DNA from: Luteimonas sp. MC1750
Lineage (GTDB): Bacteria > Pseudomonadota > Gammaproteobacteria > Xanthomonadales > Xanthomonadaceae
NCBI RefSeq assembly: GCF_016615955.1
Contig: NZ_CP067113.1
Location: 1,302,001-1,366,000, forward strand
Length of the DNA stretch: 64,000 nucleotides
Reading direction: 5' to 3'
The notes beneath the pieces are model-generated. The model was not told the origin of the DNA and did not search any database. It saw only the letters and a program-made list of their open reading frames with translations. The position numbers and the translations under genes are program-made. Numbering within the stretch: the stretch's first letter is position 1; every line of letters begins with the position of its first letter. Positions 33,841 to 42,381 of the stretch are shown here, in pieces.

Positions 33841-35187
33841 ATGGACATGCTGGAACTTGCGAACGAAATTGGACTGGCCTACGCGCTGCTCGCAGCCGTC
33901 GCCACCTGGTGCGTCATGCGGGTCCTGCATCCCCTGGCGCCGCGACTGAACCTCCTCGACTTCCCCGTCGGCCGCAAGGACCACGCGCATCCGACCCCGA
34001 TCATCGGCGGCCTGGCGATGGTGGTCGGCTGCATCGTGGTGCTGCCTTTGATCCGCGAGCACGCCACCGCGACCATGCTCTCCTTCGTCGCCGCGTCGCT
34101 GCTGCTGGTCGGCATCGGCCTGTACGACGACCGCTATGACCTGCGCTGGTACTGGCGCGTGCTGGCCCAGGTGGTCGCCGCGCTGATCATGATCTACGGC
34201 GCCGGCGTGAGCGTGGCCAACCTTGGAGGCGTGTTCGGCATGGGCGAGCTGGGCTGGATCTCGGTGCCGTTCACCGTGTTCGCCACCGTCGGCATCATCA
34301 ACGCCATCAACATGGTCGACGGCGCCGATGGCCTCGCCGGCTCGCTGGTCGCGGCCTGCCTGGTGATGCTGGCGTGCGCGGCCGTCTATGCCGGCAACCC
34401 GTCGCTGGCGCGCATCTCGCTGGTCATCGCCGGCGCGGTCTGCGCCTTCCTGCTCTACAACATGCGCTTCCCCTGGCAGCCGCGGGCCAAGACCTTCATG
34501 GGCAACGCCGGCAGTGCCTGGCTGGGCCTGCTGGTGGCCTGGGTAGTGTTCCGCCTGACCCAGAACTCGGGCCATCCGGTGAACCCGGTGCTGGCGCTCT
34601 GGCTGCTGCCGATCCCGGTGTTGGATTGCCTCGTGCTGACCGTGCGCCGCGTCCGCGAAGGCCGCTCGCCGTTTTCGGCCGGCCGTGACCATATCCACCA
34701 CTTCATGCAGGACGCCGGCTTCGGCCCGACCCAGGCCGCACTCGTGCTGACCCTCTTCAGCCTCGGCACCGGCCTGGTGGCCGGCCAGCTGATGCGGCTG
34801 GACGTGCCCAACATGCTGATCCTGGCCGGGTTCCTCGCGCTGTGCCTGGGCTGGTACGCGCTGAGCACGCATCGCCAGAGGACGCTGCGCTTCTTCGCCG
34901 TGCTGCGCGCGCTGCCCGTGTTCGGCCCGATGCCGGAGCGTGCGCACAAGGCACGCGGCCGCAGCGAAGTTCCGCTGCCGATGGTGCCAGGCGCTGGCAA
35001 GCATGCAGCGGGATCCCGCAGCGCGGGCACCACCGCGCGGCGCACCGCGCGAGCCGTTGGCAAGGACGGCGCGGCGCCGGCCATGGCGCAGAGCGATGCC
35101 GACGCGCGCGCCGATGATCCCGTCAACGACGTCGACCCGTCCAACCGGCACGCGTCCGCGCGCGAGCGTTTACGCAACAGCGCCTGA
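33841..35187 (+). CDS. wecA: MraY/WecA-family undecaprenyl-phosphate sugar-1-P transferase
   Basis: A 448-residue integral membrane protein with about 11 hydrophobic segments. The family's catalytic motifs are present: 'DHAHPTPIIGG' (loop 1), 'GLYDDRYDLRWYWR' (DDxxD), 'NAINMVDGADGLAGS' (NxxNxxDGxDGL), 'FMGNAGS', and 'GRDHIHH' (HIHH). It starts polysaccharide or O-antigen synthesis by transferring GlcNAc-1-P (or a related sugar) to undecaprenyl phosphate. The last ~80 residues are a hydrophilic cytoplasmic tail, longer than in E. coli WecA. No other polysaccharide gene is adjacent except the epimerase 435 bases upstream. Confidence 0.88.
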   Translation: MDMLELANEIGLAYALLAAVATWCVMRVLHPLAPRLNLLDFPVGRKDHAHPTPIIGGLAMVVGCIVVLPLIREHATATMLSFVAASLLLVGIGLYDDRYDLRWYWRVLAQVVAALIMIYGAGVSVANLGGVFGMGELGWISVPFTVFATVGIINAINMVDGADGLAGSLVAACLVMLACAAVYAGNPSLARISLVIAGAVCAFLLYNMRFPWQPRAKTFMGNAGSAWLGLLVAWVVFRLTQNSGHPVNPVLALWLLPIPVLDCLVLTVRRVREGRSPFSAGRDHIHHFMQDAGFGPTQAALVLTLFSLGTGLVAGQLMRLDVPNMLILAGFLALCLGWYALSTHRQRTLRFFAVLRALPVFGPMPERAHKARGRSEVPLPMVPGAGKHAAGSRSAGTTARRTARAVGKDGAAPAMAQSDADARADDPVNDVDPSNRHASARERLRNSA

Positions 35188-35223
35188 CACTCCGCGCCGC
35201 CAGCGCCGGCGGCAGGAGAGCTT

Positions 35224-35312
35224 GCCCGGATGGCGGAATCGGTAGACGCAGGGGACTTAAAATCCCCCGGCCTCGCGGCCAAGTGTGGGTTCGAGTCCCA
35301 CTCCGGGCACCA
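35224..35312 (+). tRNA. tRNA-Leu (anticodon TAA)
   Basis: 89 nt including encoded CCA. Acceptor GCCCGGA pairs with TCCGGGC; anticodon arm GGGGA-CTTAAAA-TCCCC gives anticodon TAA; a long variable arm (cctcgcggcc region) is typical of class II tRNA-Leu; T-loop GTTCGAGTC. Confidence 0.95.
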
Positions 35313-35424
35313 ACTCAATTTTTTCGCGCCCCAGCACGCCCAGTACGCCCGCACGTGCGAGGCCGCTTGCGCGGCCTTCACGCGTTCAACCGGTTGCGCA
35401 CCCCCGGCCACGGGGCGCGCCATG

Positions 35425-35512
35425 GCCCGGGTGGCGGAACCAGGTAGACGCAGGGGACTTAAAATCTTCCGGCCGCAAGGCCTTGTGGGTTCGATTCCCA
35501 CCCCGGGCACCA
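35425..35512 (+). tRNA. tRNA-Leu (anticodon TAA), second copy
   Basis: 88 nt including CCA. Acceptor GCCCGGG/CCCGGGC, anticodon arm GGGGA-CTTAAAA-TCTTC (TAA, two G-T pairs in the stem), variable arm with CCGGCCGCAAGGCC. Differs from the first copy in the acceptor, anticodon stem and variable arm, so it is a diverged paralogue 112 bases downstream. Confidence 0.93.
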
Positions 35513-35605
35513 GCGATGCAGCCGCGCCGCTCGCGCAACCGAGTCACATCATCGGGTGACGTAGGATCAGGCCTGCGCCAGCGGGGCGCGCCTCCGGTTT
35601 TTCCG

Positions 35606-37240
35606 ATGACCTACCGCTATACCGCCTGGTTCGCCTGCATCGCCATCTGCCTGCTGGGCATCGTGTTGGCGCTGACGTGGTCGTCGGGGTGGTGGTGGGT
35701 GGCGGCGGTCGCGGGCGCGCTGTCGCTGTTGGGCCTGCTCGACGTCAGCCAGCGCATCAGCACGCTGCGGCAGCTGTATCCGGTGCTGATCCATTTCCGC
35801 TACGGGCTGGAGTCGGTGGGGCCGGAGATCCGCCAGTACTTCATCGAGCGCGAGACCGAGGAGGTGCCGTTCTCGCGCGAGCAGCGGGCGCTGGTCTACC
35901 AGCGCGCCAAGCGCGTGCAGGACACGGTGCCGTTCGGCACCATCCACGACGTCTATGGCAACGACTACGAGTGGATCAACCATTCGCTGGTGCCGACCCA
36001 CCTGGCCGGGCACGACTTCCGCACCACGGTGGGCGCCGGTGGCGCGGCTCCCTACGACGCGAGCGTGTTCAACATCTCGGCGATGAGCTTCGGCTCGCTG
36101 TCGGCCAACGCGGTCCGTGCGCTCAACCTGGGCGCGAAGCGCGGCGGCTTCTACCACGACACCGGCGAGGGTTCGATCTCGCCCTACCATCGCGAGTACG
36201 GCGGCGACCTGGTGTGGGAGATCGGTTCGGGCTACTTCGGCTGCCGGGACGCGGAAGGGCGCTTCGACCCGGAGCGCTTCGCGGCCAATGCCGCGGACCC
36301 GCAGGTCAAAATGATCGAGATCAAGCTGTCGCAGGGCGCCAAGCCCGGCCATGGCGGGATGCTGCCCGGCGCGAAGGTGACGCCGGAGATCGCGCTGACG
36401 CGCGGCGTGCCGGTGGGCGTGGACTGCAACTCGCCGGCCCAGCATTCGGCGTTCGGGACGCCGGTGGGGCTGCTGGAGTTCGTGGCCGGGCTGCGTGGCC
36501 TGGCCGGCGGCAAGCCGGTGGGCTTCAAGCTGGCGATCGGTCATCCCTGGGAGTGGTTCGGCGTGGCCAAGGCGATGCGCGAGACCGGCATCCTGCCGGA
36601 CTTCATCGTGGTCGACGGCGCCGAGGGTGGCACGGGTGCGGCGCCGGTGGAGTTCGTCAACCACATCGGCGTGCCGCTGCAGGAGGCGCTGATGCTGGTG
36701 CACAACACCCTGGTGGGCCTCGATCTCCGCGACAAGATCCGCGTGGGCGCGGCGGGCAAGATCACCTCGGCCTTCGACATCGCGCGCACGCTGGCGATGG
36801 GCGCCGACTTCTGCAACGCAGGCCGCGCCTTCATGTTCTCGCTGGGCTGCATCCAGGCGCGCAGCTGCCACAATGATCGCTGCCCGACCGGCATCGCGAC
36901 CCAGGATCCACGCCGCTGGAAACACCTGGACGTGCAGGACAAGGGCGAGCGCGTGGCCAACTACCACCGCAACACGATGGTGGCGTTGCGCGACCTGCTG
37001 TGTGCGTCGGGGCTGTCGTCGCCGGCAGAGCTGGGGCCGGAGCACATCGTGCGCCGGGTCTCGCAGATGCATGTGAGCTCGCTGGCCAGCATCTACCACT
37101 TCCTGCAGCCGGGTGAGCTGCTGGCGGGCGCGGTGCCCGAACGACATGCCGTCTTCAAGACCTTCTGGGACGTCGCGCGCGCCGACACGTTCGCCCCGCC
37201 GTCGCGCGTCCTCGAGATGCGGACGTCGAAGAGCCGGTGA
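35606..37240 (+). CDS. FMN-binding glutamate-synthase-like protein
   Basis: A 544-residue protein: two N-terminal membrane helices ('FACIAICLLGIVLALTW', 'WVAAVAGALSLLGLL'), then the glutamate synthase FMN/central domain: 'SAMSFGSLSANAVRALNLGA', 'DTGEGSISPYH', 'IEIKLSQGAKPGHGGMLPG', 'DGAEGGTGAAP', and Cys in 'SLGCIQARSCHNDRCPTGIATQ' that would bind the 3Fe-4S cluster. It lacks the amidotransferase domain, so it belongs to the stand-alone 'glutamate synthase-like' group of unclear substrate. ATG 35606 follows the tRNAs by 94 bases. Confidence 0.87.
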   Translation: MTYRYTAWFACIAICLLGIVLALTWSSGWWWVAAVAGALSLLGLLDVSQRISTLRQLYPVLIHFRYGLESVGPEIRQYFIERETEEVPFSREQRALVYQRAKRVQDTVPFGTIHDVYGNDYEWINHSLVPTHLAGHDFRTTVGAGGAAPYDASVFNISAMSFGSLSANAVRALNLGAKRGGFYHDTGEGSISPYHREYGGDLVWEIGSGYFGCRDAEGRFDPERFAANAADPQVKMIEIKLSQGAKPGHGGMLPGAKVTPEIALTRGVPVGVDCNSPAQHSAFGTPVGLLEFVAGLRGLAGGKPVGFKLAIGHPWEWFGVAKAMRETGILPDFIVVDGAEGGTGAAPVEFVNHIGVPLQEALMLVHNTLVGLDLRDKIRVGAAGKITSAFDIARTLAMGADFCNAGRAFMFSLGCIQARSCHNDRCPTGIATQDPRRWKHLDVQDKGERVANYHRNTMVALRDLLCASGLSSPAELGPEHIVRRVSQMHVSSLASIYHFLQPGELLAGAVPERHAVFKTFWDVARADTFAPPSRVLEMRTSKSR

Positions 37241-37283
37241 TTTGCCGGCCGCGCGCCCACTGGGCGATAAACCCGTCGCATCA

Positions 37284-37351
37284 CCCTGTAGGAGCGGCTA
37301 TAGCCGCGATGCCCTTCTCCCGCAATCGCGGCTATAGCCGCTCCTACAGTG
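37284..37351 (+). repeat. Inverted pair of REP-like elements (REPIN)
   Basis: CCTGTAGGAGCGGCTATAGC (37283-37302) continuing to CCGCGAT, and its inverse 37323-37350, separated by about 15 bases, in the convergent gap between the FMN protein and the symporter. Could act as a bidirectional hairpin. Confidence 0.85.
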
Positions 37352-37354
37352 TTA

Positions 37355-38602
37355 TCACGCCCCGCCGGCCTCCAGGCGGTTGACCACGGCCGTCGCCGTC
37401 AGGTCGCCGGTGACGTTGCCGACGGTCGAGAACATGTCGGGGATGTTGTCCACCGCCAGCAGCAGGCCCAGCGGCTCCACCGGCAGGCCCATGGCCTGGG
37501 TCACGGGCAGGTTGTTGGTCATGAAGCTCACCTGGCCGGGCAGGCCCACCGAGCCCATGCTGATCAGCGCCGACAGCACGATGGCGGTGCCGATCTGCAG
37601 TCCACTCAGGTCCAGCCCGTACATCCAGCTGATGAAGCTGACCACGCCGATGTACTGGATCGGACTGGTAATGCGGAAGAGCGACACCGCCATCGGCAGC
37701 ACCAGTGCGGTGACGTGCAGCGGGTAGCCGAGCCGGGTGCGGGCGCAGTCGATCATCGCCGGAAGTGATGCGAGCGAGGACTGGGTGCTGGCCGCGATCA
37801 CCTGCGCCGGGAAGATGCCGACCATGAAGCGGCGCACCGGCTCCCTGGCGACCAGGCGCGCGACGCCGTACAGCAGCAGGGTGACCATGATGTAGAGCGT
37901 GCACAGCAGCAGCACGTACCAGCCCAGCGCGCCCAGCACCGCCAGGCCCACGCGGGCGCAGACCGCCAGCACCAGCGCGAACACGCCCAGCGGCGCCGCC
38001 CACAGCACCCAGCGCACCACCTGGATCATGGTGTCGGCGATCGCCTGCACCAGCTCCAGCAGGCGCGCGCGCCGCTCGGGTTCGATGCGGGTGGCGGCGA
38101 AGCCGAAGAACAGCGAGAACACCACCAGCGGCAGCATGGCGTTCGCCGCGGCGGCGGCCAGCGCGTTGCTGGGGATGACGGTGGTGATCCACTCGCCGAA
38201 CGAAGGAGCACGGCCGATGATGGTGTCGTCGGCGCCGATGGCCAGCCGGAAGGCGTCGACGAGGGCCTGGTCGCGCGGCACCAGCGACAGCAGGCCGGGG
38301 GCCATGAACGCGGTGAAGCTGCCCGAGGCGATCAGCAGCACGGCGAACACCGCCATTGCGCGGCGGGCGGTGCGGCCTGATGCGGCCGCGTCGGTGGCGG
38401 AGTTCACGCCAAGCACCACCAGCGCCGCGACCAGCGGCACCACGGTCATCTGCAGGGCGTTGAGCCAGAGCCGGCCGATCGGCTGCACCAGGTCGGCGGC
38501 GCGCGCGCCGAGTTCCGGGTCGCTGTAGGACAGCGCGAGGCCGATGATGGCGCCGAGGGCAAGGGCGAGCAGGACGCGCGCCGCATTTGAAAGCCGCCGC
38601 AC
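37355..38602 (-). CDS. Dicarboxylate/amino acid:cation symporter (DAACS family)
   Basis: A 415-residue membrane protein with 8-10 hydrophobic segments and the family's re-entrant loops: 'AASTQSSLASLPAMIDCA' (Ser-rich HP1) and 'NIPDMFSTVGNVTGDLTATAVV' (HP2/TM8 with Asn-Val-xx-Asp). It would import an acidic amino acid or dicarboxylate with Na+/H+. GTG start at 38602. It is the fourth gene after a C40 peptidase, a dipeptide epimerase and an RpiR regulator on the same strand, but 278 bases with repeats separate it from them, so it may be a separate transcript. Imported glutamate or peptide products of murein would fit the neighbours. Confidence 0.85.
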   Translation of the reverse strand: MRRLSNAARVLLALALGAIIGLALSYSDPELGARAADLVQPIGRLWLNALQMTVVPLVAALVVLGVNSATDAAASGRTARRAMAVFAVLLIASGSFTAFMAPGLLSLVPRDQALVDAFRLAIGADDTIIGRAPSFGEWITTVIPSNALAAAAANAMLPLVVFSLFFGFAATRIEPERRARLLELVQAIADTMIQVVRWVLWAAPLGVFALVLAVCARVGLAVLGALGWYVLLLCTLYIMVTLLLYGVARLVAREPVRRFMVGIFPAQVIAASTQSSLASLPAMIDCARTRLGYPLHVTALVLPMAVSLFRITSPIQYIGVVSFISWMYGLDLSGLQIGTAIVLSALISMGSVGLPGQVSFMTNNLPVTQAMGLPVEPLGLLLAVDNIPDMFSTVGNVTGDLTATAVVNRLEAGGA

Positions 38603-38612
38603 CTCACCGCGC

Positions 38613-38755
38613 CCCTGTAGGAGCGGCTACAGCCGCGATCGCCTCGAATCGCATCCCTGTAGGAGCGGCTACAGCCGCGATCACACCCGATCGCGCCCCT
38701 GTAGGAGCGGCTACAGCCGCGATCACCGGCAATCGCGGCTGTAGCCGCTCCCACA
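38613..38755 (+). repeat. Cluster of four REP-like elements
   Basis: Three copies in the same orientation (about 38613, 38656, 38697) with AT-poor spacers, then one inverse copy (38731-38755), between the symporter and RpiR gene. Spacing is regular at about 42 bases. Confidence 0.85.
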
Positions 38756-38760
38756 TGGGC

Positions 38761-38860
38761 AGCGTCCCGGCATCCGGCTCACACAGGTGCAGCGTCCCGG
38801 CATCCGGCTCCCACAGGTGCAGCGTCCCAGCATCCGGCTCCCACAGCAGCAGCGTCCCAT
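38761..38860 (+). repeat. 30-bp tandem repeat
   Basis: Three near-perfect copies of a 30-bp unit (starting AGCGTCCCGGCATCCGGCTC) plus a partial fourth, immediately after the REP cluster. Differences are one or two bases per copy. Non-coding, directly downstream of the RpiR gene on its strand; likely a minisatellite. Confidence 0.85.
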
Positions 38861-38880
38861 CCTCACCCATACCGCTGGCC

Positions 38881-39717
38881 TCATTCGATTGGTGCTGCAT
38901 TTTCCACCAGCATACGCAGGTGGGCCTCGTCCTCGCACAGCAGCAGGAACACCAGGTCCAGCAGGTGCTGGAGCGCGGCGTGGTACAGCAGCAGCTCGAC
39001 CTGGGGCCGCGGGTCGTGGGCGCTGACCAGCAGCGCGATGTCGGCGTGCGCGCGCAGTGCGTTCGCGGTGTGGCGGGTGAACGTGACCACCTTGCCGCCG
39101 CGCCGGCGGAACAGGCGCGCGGTGTGGCAGAGCGCGGCCTCCTGGCCGTGCTCGCACAGGACCAGCAGGACGTCGCCGGGCGCGGCCGACGAGGTGCCTA
39201 CCGCCATCAGCGCCGGATCGAACAGGTGTATCGCGGTGCGGCCGATCATCGCCAGCTTGATCGCGATCGCGCGCGAGTGCAGCCCGTCGTTGCCCACGCC
39301 GATCGCGTAGACCTTGTCCGCCGCGCGGATCGCCTCGGCCACCCGCGAAACGTCGCTGTGCGCGTTGAGCGCGCGGGTCACGTTGACCGCCTCGGCCTTG
39401 GCGCGCCACAGCGACTCGGCCAGCAGGGCCCCGGGATCGTCGTTGCGCGCGGCGCGCGCGGTGCCGGTTCCGCCGCCTTCGGGGTCGAGCCGCGCCAGCG
39501 ATTCACCGATCGAGAACTTGAGGTCCGGATAGCCCTTGAAGCCCAGCTTCTGGCTGAACTTGACCACGCTCGACTGGCTGATGCCCAGCGCGTTGGCCAG
39601 CTGCTGCGAGGAGTAGTCGCGCAGCAGGTGGGCGTTGTCGAGCATGAAGTCGGCGATGCGGCGTTCGATCGCCGACATCCGGTCGCGTTCGCCGCGGATC
39701 CTCGCAAGCGGCGGCAT
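38881..39717 (-). CDS. MurR/RpiR-family regulator
   Basis: A 278-residue protein: N-terminal HTH_6 ('SQQLANALGISQSSVVKFSQKLGFKGY') and a C-terminal SIS domain ('AIGVGNDGLHSRAIAIKLAMIG', 'LMAVGTSS'), the RpiR layout; the SIS domain binds phosphosugars such as MurNAc-6-P in MurR. It lies seven bases after the epimerase gene in the murein-peptide operon, so it probably controls that operon, with the inducer unknown. A palindrome in the operon promoter (42264-42280) is a candidate site. Confidence 0.88.
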   Translation of the reverse strand: MPPLARIRGERDRMSAIERRIADFMLDNAHLLRDYSSQQLANALGISQSSVVKFSQKLGFKGYPDLKFSIGESLARLDPEGGGTGTARAARNDDPGALLAESLWRAKAEAVNVTRALNAHSDVSRVAEAIRAADKVYAIGVGNDGLHSRAIAIKLAMIGRTAIHLFDPALMAVGTSSAAPGDVLLVLCEHGQEAALCHTARLFRRRGGKVVTFTRHTANALRAHADIALLVSAHDPRPQVELLLYHAALQHLLDLVFLLLCEDEAHLRMLVENAAPIE

Positions 39718-39724
39718 GCGCCCC

Positions 39725-40828
39725 TCAGCCGACCGCGATCGGCTCGAGCCCGCGCACCGAGCGGATGCCCAGGCCCGGCGCGTCGCTGATGGCGATCTCC
39801 GACTCGTTGAACTCCACGCCGCCTTCGACCGGGTCGAAGGTGCACAGCGAAGGGCCGTCGAGGTCGACCTTGGTGATGGTGCCGGCCTTGGCCACCGCCA
39901 GGTGGACGGCGGCGGCCACGCTGATCGCGGACTCGATCATGCAGCCGATCATGCAGTCGACGCCGTGGACGGCGGCGATGTCGGCGATGCGGATGGCGTT
40001 CGACAGCCCGCCGGTCTTCATCAGCTTGATGTTGATGATGTCGGCGGCGCGGCGCTGGATCAGATCGATCACCTCGGCCGGGCCGAACACGCTCTCGTCG
40101 GCCATCACCGGGGTATGCACCCGTTCGGTGACGTATTTCAGGCCTTCGATGTCGCGCGCGGGCACCGGCTGCTCCAGCAGCTCGAGGTGGATGCCGGCGT
40201 CTTCCAGCGCGTGGATGGCGAACACCGCCTGCTTCGGCGTCCAGCCCTGGTTGGCGTCCAGGCGCAACAGGGCGCGGCCGTCGACCGCGGCGTGGATCGC
40301 CTTGACGCGCTCGATGTCGAGCCCGATGTCCTTGCCGACCTTGATCTTGAGCGACTCGAAGCCGCGATCGAGCGCCGCCAGCGAGTCGGCCACCATCTTG
40401 TCGATGTAGTCCACGCTGATGGTGAGGTCGGTGGTGACCACCGGATCGCCGCCGCCGCCGAGCATGCGGTAGAGCGGGGCGCCGTAGAGCTGCGCCCACA
40501 GGTCGTAGAGCGCGATCTCGACCGCCGCCTTGGCGCTGGTGTTGCGCTCCATCGCGCTTTGCACCAGCTGCACGTTGCGGTTGAGGTCGGCGACGTCGCG
40601 GCCGATGAGGCGCGGGCCGATGATCCGGTGGATCGCCTCGATCATCGAGCCGTGGGTGTCGCCGGTGATGACCGCGGTGGGCGCGGCCTCGCCGTAGCCG
40701 ATGCGGCCATCGTCGGTGTGGATCATCACCACGATGTCTTCCACCGTGTCGACGGTGCGCAGCGCGGTCTTGAACGGGGTCTTCAGCGGAACCCGCAGCA
40801 TCGCGAGCCGGATGTCGGTGATCTTCAT
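39725..40828 (-). CDS. L-Ala-D/L-Glu-type dipeptide epimerase (enolase superfamily)
   Basis: A 367-residue enolase-superfamily enzyme. The muconate-lactonizing subgroup signature is present: KxK (K161, K163 in 'LKIKVGK'), metal ligands in 'RLDANQGW', 'LELLEQPV' and 'MADESV', and a Lys in 'NIKLMKTGG'. Such enzymes epimerise the L-Ala-D-Glu dipeptide released from murein so that peptidases can cut it. It starts four bases after a NlpC/P60 peptidase gene, a pairing also known as ykfB/ykfC in Bacillus. Substrate specificity among dipeptides is not settled by sequence. Confidence 0.88.
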   Translation of the reverse strand: MKITDIRLAMLRVPLKTPFKTALRTVDTVEDIVVMIHTDDGRIGYGEAAPTAVITGDTHGSMIEAIHRIIGPRLIGRDVADLNRNVQLVQSAMERNTSAKAAVEIALYDLWAQLYGAPLYRMLGGGGDPVVTTDLTISVDYIDKMVADSLAALDRGFESLKIKVGKDIGLDIERVKAIHAAVDGRALLRLDANQGWTPKQAVFAIHALEDAGIHLELLEQPVPARDIEGLKYVTERVHTPVMADESVFGPAEVIDLIQRRAADIINIKLMKTGGLSNAIRIADIAAVHGVDCMIGCMIESAISVAAAVHLAVAKAGTITKVDLDGPSLCTFDPVEGGVEFNESEIAISDAPGLGIRSVRGLEPIAVG

Positions 40829-40831
40829 GGG

Positions 40832-42226
40832 TCAGGGCCGGATGCGCTGGATGCTGGTGAGACGGTCGATCGTGGGCGTGGTCGCGTTGGTCATCATCGG
40901 CGCGACCGGCGTCACCACCACGCCGTTGAGGTGCAGGCGCACCAGGTCATCGGCGCCTTCGGGCTTCCAGCTCATGCCGCTGGTGTCGTGGATGACGAAG
41001 GGTTCGCCGTCGACGTGGCCGATCATCATCATCACGTGGCCCGGCATGTAGACCAGGTCGCCCGGCCGCGCATCGCGCAGCGCCTCCAGCCGCTTGCCAT
41101 GGCTGTCGGCCTTGTCCAGTGGCAGGCGGTTGAGCGCCGGGCTCACCGCCTGCGCGCTGGTGTTGCGCGGGATCAGCACGCCGAAGCTGCGGTAGATCTC
41201 CGAGGCGAAGCCGCTGCAGTCGCGCGCGTTGTAAGAATGGCCCCAGCCGTAGCGCTCGCCGAGGAACTTGAACGACTGGCGGATGAGGTTGGCTTCGGTC
41301 AGCGGCAGGTAGTCGCTGGCGACGTCGGCCGAGCGCGGGAGCAGGGCAGGCTCGAACGACAGCCGGCCGTCCCCGCCGCGCACCGGCAGCTCGATGACAT
41401 GCGCCGCGGCCGGAAGCTGGCCGTTGACTTCGTCCATCGGCGGCCAGCCCGCGCGCACCGGGACGCGCACGCCCATCTCCAGCTGTACGTCGGACACCCC
41501 GGGGTTCTCCGGCGTGTACGCGGTGCGCGCGGTGGCGCCGGTGACCACGAGGAATGGCGCGCGGCGGCCCCAGGCGTGGATGGCATCGCGCTCGCCTTCG
41601 GCGACGTACTGCGCCTCGATCCAGGCGGCATAGCGCTGGCTGACGATGAAGAGCCACTCGCCGTCGGCGCTCTGGTGGACGATGGCGACCGGATCGCCGG
41701 GGAACAGCGCGCTTTCCTGGAAGCGGTCGATGTCGGTATCGCCCGCACTGCTGAACACGCGCAGGCGGGTCGGGAAGGCGCGCAGGTCCGCGCGGCGCAC
41801 GACCATGCCGTGGCGCGCCGGCTGGCTGTCGGGAATGGCGTCGAGCGCGAGGCTGGCCTGGATGCGGTCGAGTTCGCCGCGTTCAACGGGCTTGCCGTGG
41901 ACATCATGGAGCGGGCGTTCCGGGAGCTTCGACAGGCCTTCGATCCAGGCCCGCACCTGCGTGCCTTCGATGCGTCCGGGCAGGGCCTCGAGGTCATGGA
42001 TCGACGGATCCTCCGCCTGCATGCGTGCGTTCTGCGCGGCGATCTGTGCCGGCGTCAGCACGATCCGGTCCGGATCGGGCAGGGCCTCGATCCAGAAGGC
42101 TGGCGAAAGATGGGATTCGGTGAGTCCCGGCACCGCGAATGGCGGCGCGGCCGGGGCGGGTTCGCGCGCGGCGAGCGACGCCGGAAGCACGAGCAGGAGG
42201 CTGAGGAGCAGCGCAGTGGATCGCAT
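40832..42226 (-). CDS. SH3b-NlpC/P60 (C40) murein peptidase
   Basis: A 464-residue exported protein (signal 'LLLSLLLVLPASLAAREP'). An N-terminal helical region is followed by SH3b-like domains ('HGMVVRRADLRAFPT' about 140-240) and a C-terminal C40 domain with catalytic C337 in 'NARDCSGF' and H397 in 'PGHVMMMIG', plus a third polar residue ('HDTSGM'). The layout resembles YkfC-type gamma-D-Glu-L-diamino acid endopeptidases. First gene of the minus operon; together with the epimerase it would degrade murein peptides. Confidence 0.88.
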   Translation of the reverse strand: MRSTALLLSLLLVLPASLAAREPAPAAPPFAVPGLTESHLSPAFWIEALPDPDRIVLTPAQIAAQNARMQAEDPSIHDLEALPGRIEGTQVRAWIEGLSKLPERPLHDVHGKPVERGELDRIQASLALDAIPDSQPARHGMVVRRADLRAFPTRLRVFSSAGDTDIDRFQESALFPGDPVAIVHQSADGEWLFIVSQRYAAWIEAQYVAEGERDAIHAWGRRAPFLVVTGATARTAYTPENPGVSDVQLEMGVRVPVRAGWPPMDEVNGQLPAAAHVIELPVRGGDGRLSFEPALLPRSADVASDYLPLTEANLIRQSFKFLGERYGWGHSYNARDCSGFASEIYRSFGVLIPRNTSAQAVSPALNRLPLDKADSHGKRLEALRDARPGDLVYMPGHVMMMIGHVDGEPFVIHDTSGMSWKPEGADDLVRLHLNGVVVTPVAPMMTNATTPTIDRLTSIQRIRP

Positions 42227-42263
42227 GGATCATCCCCTTCCGGCGATACGGGAGCCGGACGGC

Positions 42264-42280
42264 ATCATGGAATACATGAT
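42264..42280 (-). promoter_or_regulatory. Palindrome ATCATG-GAATA-CATGAT in divergent promoter region
   Basis: Perfect 6+6 inverted repeat with a 5-base spacer, 38 bases upstream of the C40 peptidase ATG, in an AT-rich 155-base gap between two divergent units (peptidase operon and transglutaminase/TonB genes). Candidate operator for the RpiR regulator; inference only. Confidence 0.45.
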
Positions 42281-42381
42281 TCGGACAAATCAACCAAAAA
42301 GAATAAATTATTGACGCCCCATGAACGCCATGTTACACAGCCCCGAAGCAGTTCCGGGGGCCGGGAGAGGGGCTTTCAGCG

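Noticed and set aside
38761..38860. CRISPR-like 30-bp repeats
   Set aside because: Head-to-tail units with no spacers between; a minisatellite.
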